64,000 nucleotides of DNA from Clostridium gasigenes (GTDB taxonomy: Bacteria; Bacillota; Clostridia; Clostridiales; Clostridiaceae), in assembly GCF_900104115.1 (NCBI RefSeq), contig NZ_FNJM01000005.1:124001-188000 (forward strand), in the 5' to 3' direction. This document shows positions 41,290-50,574 of this stretch, piece by piece. The notes under the pieces are model-generated. The model ran no database searches, was not told the origin of the DNA, and was given only the letters and a program-made list of their open reading frames with translations. The translations under genes and the position numbers were made by a program. The number at the start of each line of letters is the position of its first letter. Within the stretch, counting starts at the first letter, position 1.

Positions 41290-43952
41290 GCTATATTTCT
41301 TTTATCTTCTTCTATTTTAATATCTTGAGGTGAAGAAGTTTCTTTATTGCCTCCAATAAGATCTTGTATAATTTTTATTATTTGAATTATAACAGTTGGA
41401 ATAAATGCTAGTAAGTATATCATTCCAATTTGATAAGAATTTAAAGTAGCTACTTCAAATAATTTTTTAAGGAATGGCACAAATAATACTAAGTTTAAGA
41501 ATAGTACACCTGTTCCAAAAGCCATCCAACTATATCTGTTAGTAAATAATCCAAGTTTAAATATTGATCTATTTCCTCTACAGTTAAAACCGTGGAATAA
41601 TCTAGCTAAGCATAATGTTGAAAATGCCATTGTTGAGCCTATAGCATTATCATATTTTAAACCAATGGTAAATGCTATAATAGTAAAGATAGCTATAATG
41701 AAACCTTCAACAGCTATTTCTAAAATAAAATCTTTCGATAGTATTGATGCGTTAGTGTTTCTAGGTTTATCTTTTAATAAATCTTTACGAGAACGCTCAG
41801 TACCAATTGCAATTGCTGGCAGACTATCTGTTAAAAGATTTATAAATAGTAAATGAACTGGAGCAAAAATCATTGGTAATGCCATTAATGAAGCGTATAA
41901 TACTGAGATTATACCTGAAGCATTACCTGATAATAAGAACTTAATGGCATTTTTAATATTGTTATAAATATTTCTACCATTAGCCACTGCTTTAACAATA
42001 GTCGCAAAGTTATCATCTGTTAAAATAACTGATGCAGCATCTTTAGAAACTTCAGTTCCTGTAATACCCATTGCAATTCCGATATCGGCTTGTTTTAATG
42101 CAGGAGCATCATTTACACCATCACCTGTCATAGCAACTACTTGCCCTTTTTCTTGCCAAGTTCTAACTATTCTAATTTTATGTTCAGGAGATACTCTAGC
42201 ATAAACAGAAATAAATTCTATATTTGCATTAAGCTCCTCGTCAGACATTTTATCAAGTTCTAGACCTTCTATAGCTCTGTCGCCATCTCTTAAAATACCA
42301 ATTTGTTTAGCAATAGCAGAAGCAGTTATTTTATGATCGCCAGTAATCATAATTGGTTTTATACCAGCAGTTATACAATCTGCAACAGCAATTGCTGATT
42401 CTTCTCTTGGAGGATCAATCATTGATATTAATCCAATGAAAGTATAGTTATGTTCATCTTCAAGAGTTAATTCAGTTGGCTCAGCTACTTCCTTATAAGC
42501 AAAAGCTAAAACTCTAAGTCCGTTTTGGGATAATTGTTTATTTGTATTAATTATATTTTGCTTATCTTCATAAGAAATTTTTCTAACTCCTTCAGAAGTT
42601 TTAATGAACTTAATTCTATCTAATAAAACATCAAAAGCACCTTTGGTAAATATTAAATATTTATCATCAAAGTGATGAAGAGTACTCATTAATTTTCTAT
42701 CCGAATCAAAAGGCAATTCAGCTAATCGTTTAAAATCATTTCTAACTGATAATTCATCAATAGTAAATTTGTGAGATAGATTTACTAATGCAACTTCAGT
42801 TGGATCTCCGATTTCTTTTCCATCTTTTGAAGTGGAATCATTACAAAGTATAGCACTTTTTAATAAATAGTTCTCAACGGAGTTCTCTAGGTTAAGAGTA
42901 GTTCCATCAATAAGTTTATTATCAACATAAACTTTGTTAACTGTCATTTTATTTTGAGTTAAAGTACCAGTTTTATCAGAACATATTATAGATACAGAAC
43001 CTAAACCTTCAACCGCTTTAAGTTTCTTTATAATAGCATGTTCTTTAGCCATTTTTTGAGTTCCAACAGCTAAAACAATAGTAACAATTGAGCTTAATGC
43101 TTCTGGAATAGCAGCAACTGCTAAAGCAACAGCAAACATTAGTGAATCAAGAATTGGTACTTCTCTATATATACTAAGTATGAATACTAAAATACATATA
43201 GCAAGTATTGCCATAGCAAGCTTTTTACTAAAATCATCTAAGTTAGCTTGCAGAGGTGTTTTCTTTTCTTGAGTTTGATCCATTAAAGTGGCTATTTTAC
43301 CTAGTTCAGTAGACATACCTGTACCGGTAATTATAACTAAGGCTCTACCATAGGTAACTAAAGAACCGGAAAATACCATATTCTTTTGATCTCCTAAAGC
43401 GATTTCTTCCTCTTTAATAGTTTCGATAGTTTTATTAACACTTTCAGATTCTCCAGTTAAAGAACTTTCATTAACTTGAAGTGAATAGTTTTCAATAATT
43501 CTACCATCGGCTACAACTAGATCGCCAGATTCTAAAACTAAAATATCGCCAGGTACAACATCTTTTGAATTTACTTCAAGCTTTATACCGTTTCTAAAAA
43601 CTTTAGTGGTAGGAGAGGATAGCGCTTTAAGGCTGTCTAAGGATTGTTCAGCTTTAAAATGTTGAACAGTTCCAAGTATTGCATTAAGAATAATAACTGC
43701 AAATATAACCAAAGTACTTTCCACGTTGCCTGTGGCCATAGAAATAATGGCTGCAACAATTAAGATACAAACCAGTAAATCTTTAAATTGACTTAAAAAT
43801 ACTTGCAGTACAGTGGCTTTCTTTTTTTCACTTAATTCATTGTGTCCATAGGTTTCTAAATTAGATTTAAATTGATTATCAGATAATCCTTCCTTAGTTA
43901 CTTTAAAATCATTTAAAGTTTCCTCAGCGGATTTAGAGAAATAATTTTGCAT
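41286..43952 (-). CDS. P-type divalent cation ATPase (Ca2+/Mn2+ type)
   Basis: The 888-residue P2-type ATPase has phosphorylation Asp326 in SDKTGTLTQNKM, TGES in the actuator domain, KGAFDVLL (nucleotide domain) and the hinge TGDGVNDAPALKQADIGIAMG. About ten membrane helices are expected. Helix M4 carries IPEALSSIVT (about 282-291) where calcium pumps usually have PEGLP, so the ion site differs in part. A yybP-ykoY riboswitch precedes the gene; this RNA senses Mn2+, so manganese export is as likely as calcium export. AAGGAGG precedes the ATG. Confidence 0.9.
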   Translation of the reverse strand: MQNYFSKSAEETLNDFKVTKEGLSDNQFKSNLETYGHNELSEKKKATVLQVFLSQFKDLLVCILIVAAIISMATGNVESTLVIFAVIILNAILGTVQHFKAEQSLDSLKALSSPTTKVFRNGIKLEVNSKDVVPGDILVLESGDLVVADGRIIENYSLQVNESSLTGESESVNKTIETIKEEEIALGDQKNMVFSGSLVTYGRALVIITGTGMSTELGKIATLMDQTQEKKTPLQANLDDFSKKLAMAILAICILVFILSIYREVPILDSLMFAVALAVAAIPEALSSIVTIVLAVGTQKMAKEHAIIKKLKAVEGLGSVSIICSDKTGTLTQNKMTVNKVYVDNKLIDGTTLNLENSVENYLLKSAILCNDSTSKDGKEIGDPTEVALVNLSHKFTIDELSVRNDFKRLAELPFDSDRKLMSTLHHFDDKYLIFTKGAFDVLLDRIKFIKTSEGVRKISYEDKQNIINTNKQLSQNGLRVLAFAYKEVAEPTELTLEDEHNYTFIGLISMIDPPREESAIAVADCITAGIKPIMITGDHKITASAIAKQIGILRDGDRAIEGLELDKMSDEELNANIEFISVYARVSPEHKIRIVRTWQEKGQVVAMTGDGVNDAPALKQADIGIAMGITGTEVSKDAASVILTDDNFATIVKAVANGRNIYNNIKNAIKFLLSGNASGIISVLYASLMALPMIFAPVHLLFINLLTDSLPAIAIGTERSRKDLLKDKPRNTNASILSKDFILEIAVEGFIIAIFTIIAFTIGLKYDNAIGSTMAFSTLCLARLFHGFNCRGNRSIFKLGLFTNRYSWMAFGTGVLFLNLVLFVPFLKKLFEVATLNSYQIGMIYLLAFIPTVIIQIIKIIQDLIGGNKETSSPQDIKIEEDKRNIA

Positions 43953-44040
43953 AAAAATGCCTCCTTCAAGGTTTTTAATAGGTACTAAAATCTTTTGTTC
44001 ATTACATCTAAAATTAATATAGAGTAAAGATGCATAAAAA

Positions 44041-44172
44041 AGAAAGAGACCTTTAATATAATTCTTACCTAAAATAAGAATTATATTAAAAGTCTCGTAA
44101 CCAAATTGGTATATAACACCAGGCTTTTAAGGCCGCGATTGTTGATGTTATATTTATTACTACTCCCTTTTA
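44041..44172 (-). ncRNA. yybP-ykoY (manganese) riboswitch with terminator
   Basis: On the minus strand AAAAGGGAGTAGTAA (44171-44157), GCGGCC with GCC, and TTACGAGAC (about 44100) match the conserved ends of the yybP-ykoY aptamer. A terminator (AGAATTATATTAAA with its complement, 44043-44096) follows and shares bases with the aptamer end. Mn2+ binding should release the terminator and turn on the downstream ATPase gene. Confidence 0.88.
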
Positions 44173-44374
44173 ATACAGAGAATTAATATGATAATAAAAT
44201 TTTATACTTAATAACTTTAAAAGTCAATAAATATAATTATTTGTCGTAAATTTCTTTGTCAATTTTAATATAAAATATTACAAGATAATATAAAAAATAT
44301 TAGGATTAATAATTTCACAAAAAAATATATAGAGCATATAATACTGTAATAGCATTACATGGAGTTGAAAATTA

Positions 44375-45442
44375 GTGATATACGGGCTTATATTAGCTGG
44401 AGGAAAAGGAACTAGGCTTTATCCTTTATCAAGATCAGAAAGGCCAAAGCAATTCTTAAAGGTTATAAACAATAAAAGTTTTTTAGCAAATACTGTAGAT
44501 AGGATAATTCCTTTAATTAAAAAGGATAATATTTATGTAGTTACAAACCAAGAGTATGAAGAAAAAATAAGGGAAGAATTAGAAGACGTTCAAAAAGAAA
44601 ATATTTTTACAGAGCCAGAGAACAAAGAAACGGCAACTTGTATAGGGTTATCAGCAGTTAAATTATTAAAAAAAGACAAAGATGCTGTAATGGTAGTTCT
44701 ACCTTCTGATCATCACATAAAAGGGGAGAAGGATTATATAGAAACATTATCTCAAGCTGTAGATATTGCTAATAAAAGAAAAGGTGTAGTAACCTTAGGA
44801 ATAGAACCAACAAGGCCGGAAACCGGATATGGATATATCGAAATGGGAGAGAGAATATTAGGCGAAAGAGCATCATACAAAGTTGAAAGATTTACCGAAA
44901 AACCTAACACTGAAGTGGCAAAGGATTTTTTGGAAAAAGGAACTTATTTATGGAACTCAGGTATCTTTATTTTTAGAGCAGATGTAATTCTAAGAGAAAT
45001 AGAAAAATATCTTCCAAGGCTCTATAAATCATTAATGGAAATTTATAGATCGATAGGAGAAGAAAATGAAGAGGAAGTAATAAAAGAGCAATATAAAATA
45101 ATTGATGGAATATCTATTGACTTTGGAGTAATGCAAAAGACGAGAAGAGCATTTGTAATAAAAAGTGATTTCGAATGGGATGATATTGGAAGTTTTTCAG
45201 CGTTAAGTAGGTATTTAAATACCGTTAACACTAATAGTGTTAGTAACAATGTTTATTTAGAAGAATGTACTAATTGTTCTATATTCGGAGAAAAAAATTT
45301 AATTATAGGTCTTGGTGTTAAAGATTTAGTGATAGTAGATGCAGGGGACGTAATATTGATTATGGATAAAAATAGAGATCAAGAAATAAAGCATCTATTA
45401 AGTAAGTTAAATGAAAAAGAAGAATATGATAAATATGTTTGA
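44375..45442 (+). CDS. manC: Mannose-1-phosphate guanylyltransferase
   Basis: The 355-residue nucleotidyltransferase has the N-terminal signature LILAGGKGTRLYPLSRSERPKQFL. It also has VLPSDHHI (metal and substrate Asp), ETGYGYIEMG, FTEKPN and WNSGIFIFRADVIL. It makes GDP-mannose from mannose 1-phosphate and GTP for surface polysaccharides. It lacks the C-terminal isomerase domain of bifunctional ManC. The start is GTG, with GGAG about 11 nt upstream. It stands alone. Confidence 0.93.
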   Translation: MIYGLILAGGKGTRLYPLSRSERPKQFLKVINNKSFLANTVDRIIPLIKKDNIYVVTNQEYEEKIREELEDVQKENIFTEPENKETATCIGLSAVKLLKKDKDAVMVVLPSDHHIKGEKDYIETLSQAVDIANKRKGVVTLGIEPTRPETGYGYIEMGERILGERASYKVERFTEKPNTEVAKDFLEKGTYLWNSGIFIFRADVILREIEKYLPRLYKSLMEIYRSIGEENEEEVIKEQYKIIDGISIDFGVMQKTRRAFVIKSDFEWDDIGSFSALSRYLNTVNTNSVSNNVYLEECTNCSIFGEKNLIIGLGVKDLVIVDAGDVILIMDKNRDQEIKHLLSKLNEKEEYDKYV

Positions 45443-45452
45443 ATAATAAAAA

Positions 45453-45493
45453 AGAGATTTATCCTAATAAATTTAAGGATAAATCTTTTTTTT
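45453..45493 (+). terminator. Terminator after manC
   Basis: AGAGATTTATCCT and AGGATAAATCTTT with a long T run. In the remaining gap (45494-45730) I see AATAATATAAA repeated three times near 45647-45679 and nothing else. Confidence 0.88.
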
Positions 45494-45730
45494 ATTTTAA
45501 TTTAAAAAAAATAGGCATTCAAAAAAAGATTAACTATTTTAATCTATATTTAATAGCACAAGAGGTAATATATATAGTAGTAGATAAAAAGTACCGTTTG
45601 TGTAATTAATAACTCATTGTTTATATAAACATATAGGACTATGATAATAATATAAAAATAATATAAAAATAATATAATTTAAATGTTGATGATTTTGAAA
45701 AATATATTATAAAAGTAGGTGAAATAAAAG

Positions 45731-46321
45731 ATGTTAATGAATACTCATACAATGTTAGCTAAAGATTTTATATATAATATGGATAGTAATAAAAAAGAGT
45801 TGATTAATGAAAATCATTTCATTTGGGGAAATATAAAACCGGATTGTGTTTCTACCTATAAATTTAAGAAGCATTATCTTGATGAAAGCTTAGATATGGT
45901 TGTGAATAAGATCCAATTTCTATCATCATTAAGTTTGGAGGATATATATAAGAACCATTATGAAAATAGATTTAGTCAAGAATTGGGTGTTGTTTGCCAT
46001 TTTTTATGTGACTTTTTCTGTGTTCCCCATAATAAGAGATGGGAATTTAAAAGTGCAAATGTAATGAAAGAACATGTTATGTATGAGAGAGATTTATCTA
46101 GAGTAGCTAAAGAATTCAAAATAAGAAAAGATATAGAAAGAAGTATAAACTCCAAAGAAATTAGAAGTTATATTATGGACCTTCAACAAGAATATGAAAA
46201 AGTAATGGAATATAATAATGATTTAGATTTTGCATATTATGTATGTCAAAGCGTTATTAATATGATTTTAGATGAAGTACTTATAAATGAAAAGATAAAA
46301 GAATATAAGGTTAATCATTAA
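45731..46321 (+). CDS. Zinc-dependent phospholipase C-like protein
   Basis: The 196-residue protein shows the zinc phospholipase C fold pattern: NTHTMLAKDFI near the N-terminus, NHFIWGNIKPDCV (about residues 27-39), ELGVVCHFLCDFFCVPHN (H-x3-D, about 84-101) and KEHVMYERDL. No signal peptide is present, unlike secreted phospholipases C such as alpha-toxin. It is therefore probably cytosolic and its substrate is unknown. AGGTGA precedes the ATG. It stands alone. Confidence 0.82.
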   Translation: MLMNTHTMLAKDFIYNMDSNKKELINENHFIWGNIKPDCVSTYKFKKHYLDESLDMVVNKIQFLSSLSLEDIYKNHYENRFSQELGVVCHFLCDFFCVPHNKRWEFKSANVMKEHVMYERDLSRVAKEFKIRKDIERSINSKEIRSYIMDLQQEYEKVMEYNNDLDFAYYVCQSVINMILDEVLINEKIKEYKVNH

Positions 46322-46469
46322 GTTAGGGAGCATAAAGATAATAACAAGTTGAATAAGCTATTTTAGACGGTTGAGTATTATTTGTTTTCAAATTGTAATT
46401 TAAAATAGAACTTACTATTTATAAATAGTAAGTTCTATTTTTGTTGCGTGAATATAACTAAAAGTATAG

Positions 46470-46499
46470 TTGACAATTTTACTAGGGAAAGCATATAAT
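46470..46499 (+). promoter_or_regulatory. Promoter of the metal-efflux operon
   Basis: Consensus TTGACA (46470-46475) and TATAAT (46494-46499) with an 18-bp spacer. Confidence 0.85.
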
Positions 46500-46511
46500 G
46501 AATTAAGAGAA

Positions 46512-46535
46512 ACATATGAGCATATATTCATGTGT
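46512..46535 (+). promoter_or_regulatory. ArsR/CadC-type operator
   Basis: ACATATGA and TCATGTGT form an inverted repeat 8 bp apart, just downstream of the -10. This resembles CzrA/CadC operators (ATATGAA-N6-TTCATAT). The downstream ArsR protein is the likely ligand. Confidence 0.65.
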
Positions 46536-46550
46536 TGTAAGGAGCAATTT

Positions 46551-46913
46551 ATGGAGGATAATAATAAAATAGAAAAGTGTAGTTGTAACGTAATTCATAA
46601 AGATGTAGTAGAAAAAGTTAGATTATCTATTCCTAAGGAAGAAACACTATATGATTTAGCAGAGTTATTTAAGGTTTTTGGTGATTCAACTAGAATAAAA
46701 ATATTATGTGCTTTATTTGAAGCAGAAATGTGTGTATGTGATATAGCGAATCTTTTAAATATGACTCAATCAGCTATTTCCCATCAATTAAGAGTTTTAA
46801 AGTCTAATAGATTAGTTAAATACAGAAGAGATGGGAAAGTAATATACTATTCATTAGATGATGATCATATAAAGCATATTTTTGACGCAGGACTTAGTCA
46901 TATAACAGAATAA
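46551..46913 (+). CDS. ArsR-family metal sensor repressor (CadC/CzrA type)
   Basis: The protein of about 120 residues has the ArsR winged helix: LYDLAELFKVFGDSTRIKILCALFEAEMCVCDIANLLNMTQSAISHQLRVLKSNRLVKYRRDGK. It has a CVC metal motif in the sensing helix, an N-terminal CSC motif and a C-terminal DDDHIKHIFDAGLSHI. These fit a CadC-like Cd/Zn/Pb sensor with possible second site. A longer frame opens at 46470, but AAGGAG is spaced for the ATG at 46551. The operator and the ATPase gene 37 bp downstream complete a standard metal-resistance operon. Confidence 0.9.
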   Translation: MEDNNKIEKCSCNVIHKDVVEKVRLSIPKEETLYDLAELFKVFGDSTRIKILCALFEAEMCVCDIANLLNMTQSAISHQLRVLKSNRLVKYRRDGKVIYYSLDDDHIKHIFDAGLSHITE

Positions 46914-46950
46914 TATAATTCTTAAATTAAAGTTTAAAGGGGGAATAATA

Positions 46951-49233
46951 ATGGAAAAAAAGTTTTTGTTAAATGGATTAGATTGTGCTAATTGCGCAAA
47001 TAAAATAGAAGATAGGATTAATAAGCTAGAAAGCATTAAAGAAGCCACTGTAAATTTTTCAACTGCTACTTTAATTTTAGAAATAAAAGATGGTTATGAA
47101 AAAGAAGATATAATTAATCAAGTAAAAAATATAATTAAAAAATTAGAACCAGGTGTTAAGGTTACGGAGAAAATTGGAAAGGTAGTAGCTAATCGAAATA
47201 TTAAAAAATGTGAAAGTGCAAAATGTTCAATTAGTGATCATAAACATGAACACTCAAGTGATGATTCAGGATGTTTGGATAAAGGTCATAATCATACAAA
47301 GAAAACTAATGTTAACAATGTAGAAGGTAATCATGAATTGCACCATGAAGATAAGCATAAAGAAGAACATGGTCACGACCATTCACATGATGGACAAAGT
47401 TTTAAAATAAAAGATAATTTAACTTTAATAATTGGAGCTATAATATACATTATAGCAATTATAACTAATGGTAATGGACTGCTTTCAATAATATTATTTG
47501 CAATAAGTTACGGGTTAATAGGTGGAAAAGTTGTTTTAACAGCTATTAGAAATATATTAAGAGGTGAAATTTTTGATGAAAACTTCTTAATGACAGTTGC
47601 AACTTTAGGCGCATTTATAATAGGAGAATATCCAGAAGCCGTTGCAGTTATGTTATTTTATGAAGTTGGAGAACTGTTCCAAAGTTATGCAGTTAACCAT
47701 TCAAGAAAATCAATAACATCATTGATGGATATAAGAGCAGATTATGCAAATATATTAAATGGGAATGATGAAAGAAGAGTGTCACCTGAAGAGGTGGGGG
47801 TTGAGGAAATAATTATTGTTAAACCAGGAGAAAGAGTTCCTTTAGATGGAATAGTTATAGAAGGAAAAAGTTTTGTTGATACTAGTGCTTTAACAGGGGA
47901 ATCAGTTCCAAGAGAAATAACAGTAGATAATGAAATATTAGCAGGATGTATAAATACAAATGGAGTTTTAAAAGTTAAGGTAACTAAAGAATTTGGTGAA
48001 TCAACTGTAGCTAGAATATTAGAATTAGTTGAAAATGCATCAAATAAAAAAGCTCCAACAGAGAAATTTATAACAAAATTTGCAAAGATATATACTCCAA
48101 TAGTAGTATTTTCAGCATTGGCATTAGCTATATTACCACCGCTTTTAATACCAGGGCAAACATTTAATATTTGGATATATAGAGCTTTATCATTTTTAGT
48201 TGTATCATGTCCTTGTGCGTTAGTTGTTTCAATTCCTTTAGGATTATTTGCAGGAATTGGTGGAGCTTCTAAAAAAGGAATATTAATTAAGGGTGGAAAT
48301 TACCTTGAAGCTTTAAAAGATATTGATACTGTAGTTTTTGATAAGACAGGAACATTAACTAAAGGTGTATTTAAAGTAACAGAAATAAATGCAGTAGATA
48401 TAGAAAAAGATAAGTTATTGGAAATTGCAGCTTTAGGTGAGTCACTATCAAATCATCCAATTGCTCAATCAATAGTTAAAGCTTACGGGAAAGAAATTAA
48501 TAAGGATCAAATTAAAAATTATGAAGAAGTATCTGGCCATGGAATTAGTGTTAAAATTAATGAAGAAGATATACTTCTTGGTAATTATAAATTAATGAAT
48601 ATGTTCAATATAAAATACAATGAAGTAGAATCTATAGGAACAATAATTCATGTAGCAATAAATAAAGAATATAAAGGAAATATAATTATTTCAGATGAGA
48701 TAAAAGAAGATGCAGCAAATGCTATAAAAGAGTTAAAGAAAATTGGGGTGCATACAACTGTTATGCTGACAGGAGATAGAAAATCAGTGGCAGAAAGAGT
48801 TGGAAAAATTATAGGAATAGATAAAGTATTCTCAGAATTATTACCAATAGATAAGGTTGAAAAAATAGAAACATTGCTTAAGGCTAAGAATTCTAAGAGT
48901 AAAATAGCGTTTGTAGGAGATGGAATAAATGATGCGCCAGTACTTGCAAGAGCCGATATAGGAATTGCAATGGGGGGAATTGGATCAGATGCAGCAATTG
49001 AAGCTGCTGATGTTGTATTGATGAAGGATAATCCAGAATCTTTAGTTGAAGCTATAAAAATAGCTAGAAAAACTAATAAGATTTTATGGCAAAATATAAT
49101 ATTTTCATTAGGAATTAAAGCATTCGTTCTTATACTTGTAGCTTTAGGAATGGCTAGTATGTGGGCAGCAGTTTTTGCAGATGTAGGTGTAACAATAATT
49201 GCAGTCCTAAATTCGACAAGATGCCTAAAATAG
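46951..49233 (+). CDS. cadA: Heavy-metal P-type ATPase, Cd2+/Zn2+ exporter
   Basis: The 760-residue P1B ATPase has an N-terminal metal-binding domain (LDCANCANKIEDRI, Cys12/Cys15) and a His-rich linker (about 95-148, with HEDKHKEEHGHDHSHD). The membrane metal site is CPC (residues 420-422), Asp464 lies in DKTGTLTKG, the HP motif is SNHPIAQS, and GDGINDAPVLARADIGIAMG follows. The class with CPC and C-terminal Asp/Lys residues exports Cd2+, Zn2+ and Pb2+. It follows the ArsR gene in one operon. A structured 3' region and terminator lie downstream. Confidence 0.94.
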   Translation: MEKKFLLNGLDCANCANKIEDRINKLESIKEATVNFSTATLILEIKDGYEKEDIINQVKNIIKKLEPGVKVTEKIGKVVANRNIKKCESAKCSISDHKHEHSSDDSGCLDKGHNHTKKTNVNNVEGNHELHHEDKHKEEHGHDHSHDGQSFKIKDNLTLIIGAIIYIIAIITNGNGLLSIILFAISYGLIGGKVVLTAIRNILRGEIFDENFLMTVATLGAFIIGEYPEAVAVMLFYEVGELFQSYAVNHSRKSITSLMDIRADYANILNGNDERRVSPEEVGVEEIIIVKPGERVPLDGIVIEGKSFVDTSALTGESVPREITVDNEILAGCINTNGVLKVKVTKEFGESTVARILELVENASNKKAPTEKFITKFAKIYTPIVVFSALALAILPPLLIPGQTFNIWIYRALSFLVVSCPCALVVSIPLGLFAGIGGASKKGILIKGGNYLEALKDIDTVVFDKTGTLTKGVFKVTEINAVDIEKDKLLEIAALGESLSNHPIAQSIVKAYGKEINKDQIKNYEEVSGHGISVKINEEDILLGNYKLMNMFNIKYNEVESIGTIIHVAINKEYKGNIIISDEIKEDAANAIKELKKIGVHTTVMLTGDRKSVAERVGKIIGIDKVFSELLPIDKVEKIETLLKAKNSKSKIAFVGDGINDAPVLARADIGIAMGGIGSDAAIEAADVVLMKDNPESLVEAIKIARKTNKILWQNIIFSLGIKAFVLILVALGMASMWAAVFADVGVTIIAVLNSTRCLK

Positions 49234-49301
49234 CCATTGACAAATTTCATCATTTTAAATATAATTAGTGAGGTTAAAAATTTCAGGCGTAGGGATAGCA
49301 T

Positions 49302-49399
49302 ACAAGATCGTGAATCTTGTTACAGAGCTTGGCTCTGTATTAAATTGTGAGACTTATGTATAACGCATCTGCTACGTTATACATAAGTCTCTTTTTTTT
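49302..49399 (+). ncRNA. Twin hairpins plus terminator, possible structured RNA
   Basis: ACAAGAT-CGTGA-ATCTTGT (49302-49320) and TACAGAG-CTTGG-CTCTGTA (49321-49339) are two perfect 7-bp hairpins with 5-nt loops, directly abutted. After a 10-nt linker, a perfect 16-bp terminator stem (AGACTTATGTATAACG, 49350-49365 with 49375-49390) and eight T residues follow. It may be the 3' end of cadA mRNA, an independent small RNA or an attenuator. No known class was recognised. Confidence 0.5.
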
Positions 49400-49464
49400 A
49401 TAAAAATTATTATTTTCAGATGTTATTATAATAAAATTTAAAAGTATGAAAAAATATTTTTATA

Positions 49465-49522
49465 TTAGGAATCTTCAAAAAAAGACTAGTATGTATCTAG
49501 TTATTTTTTGAAGATGCCTTAA
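49465..49522. repeat. Dispersed palindromic repeat, well-preserved copy
   Basis: TTAGGAATCTTCAAAAAAAG, then ACTAG, at the left and CTAGTTATTTTTTGAAGATG, then CCTTAA, at the right. It lies upstream of rex. Confidence 0.8.
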
Positions 49523-49666
49523 TAATAAAATTTACAACTTTGTTAAATGGATAACTGCTAAAAGTTAAAAATAGAAAAAGTTTAAATATAGATTAAATAA
49601 GTAGGATATGATATTATTATATATATTAAATTAAAATAACTAAAATGTTAAGGAGAAGTGTACAGT

Positions 49667-50296
49667 ATGGAAAAGAAAAAGAATATTTCTATGGCTGTAA
49701 TTAAGCGATTACCTAAATATCATAGATATTTACAAGAGCTAATGAAAAATGATGTTGATAGAATTTCTTCAAAAGAACTTGGGGAAAAAATCGGATTTAC
49801 AGCTTCGCAAATACGTCAAGATTTGAATTGCTTTGGTGATTTTGGTCAACAAGGCTATGGTTATAATGTTAAGGACTTATATAAGCAAATAAGTTTAATA
49901 CTTGGATTAAATAAAGATTATAAAACAGTAATAGTAGGTGCTGGAAATATTGGTCAAGCGATTGCAAATTACAGTAGGTTTGCAGAATTAGGTTTGTTTC
50001 TGCAAGGTATATTTGATGCTAACCCGAAACTTACAGGTTTAAGAATGATGGGTACAGAAATTCAAGATATAGATAATATGGAACCTTTTCTTCAGGTTAA
50101 TGATATAGATATTGCTATGATATGTGTACCAAGAATTAATGCTCAAAAAGTATGCGATACCTTAGTTGCAGGTGGAGTAAAAGGTATATGGAATTTTGCA
50201 CCAGTAGATTTAGTAGTTCCAGAGGATGTTACTGTAGAAAATGTACATCTGTCAGAGAGTTTACTAACGCTAATATATTTATTGCATAAGAGTTAA
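49667..50296 (+). CDS. rex: Redox-sensing transcriptional repressor Rex
   Basis: The protein of about 209 residues has an N-terminal winged helix (AVIKRLPKYHRYLQEL, then SSKELGEKIGFTASQIRQDL) with the Rex-specific CFGDFGQQGYGYNV. A Rossmann domain (VIVGAGNIGQAI) binds NADH/NAD+. Rex leaves DNA when NADH is high. The frame can open with GTG at 49658, but AAGGAG is too close to it; the ATG at 49667 fits. A matching Rex site lies upstream of crt, 118 bp past the rex stop. Confidence 0.96.
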   Translation: MEKKKNISMAVIKRLPKYHRYLQELMKNDVDRISSKELGEKIGFTASQIRQDLNCFGDFGQQGYGYNVKDLYKQISLILGLNKDYKTVIVGAGNIGQAIANYSRFAELGLFLQGIFDANPKLTGLRMMGTEIQDIDNMEPFLQVNDIDIAMICVPRINAQKVCDTLVAGGVKGIWNFAPVDLVVPEDVTVENVHLSESLLTLIYLLHKS

Positions 50297-50371
50297 TAAT
50301 AAAAACTAAATTGTTAAAATTATCGAAAAATTGAAATAAATATTGAAATAATTAAATAGTACGATTATAAT

Positions 50372-50405
50372 AATAGTTGAAGTTTAAAAACTTCGATTAT
50401 TTTTT
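50372..50405 (+). terminator. Terminator after rex
   Basis: AATAGTTGAAGT and ACTTCGATTATT (with G-T pairs) followed by T residues. Confidence 0.75.
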
Positions 50406-50413
50406 ACCTATAC

Positions 50414-50431
50414 TTGTTAGAATATTAACAA
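50414..50431 (+). promoter_or_regulatory. Rex operator upstream of the butyrate operon
   Basis: TTGTTAGAATATTAACAA matches the clostridial Rex consensus TTGTTAA-N4-TTAACAA at all but one position. It lies 144 bp before crt. Confidence 0.88.
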
Positions 50432-50574
50432 AGATTAGTGAAAACGATTGGTTTTTTTATGGGCTTCAATAAAAAGCAAGTCAACTTATGAGAAATTTAA
50501 ATGGGTAAATTTTAACTATGCTAAGTTTATAAATTTAATAAATTAAGCAGATATAAAAGGGGAGGACTTTAAGC

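Noticed and set aside
48648-49301. Long minus-strand frame of 217 residues over cadA
   Set aside because: Exact antisense of the ATPase C-terminal domain with biased shadow composition and no start signals.
49260-49400. NiCo or guanidine-II riboswitch near cadA
   Set aside because: The twin hairpins lack the ACGR loops of guanidine-II and the conserved NiCo core; the element is also downstream of the metal pump.
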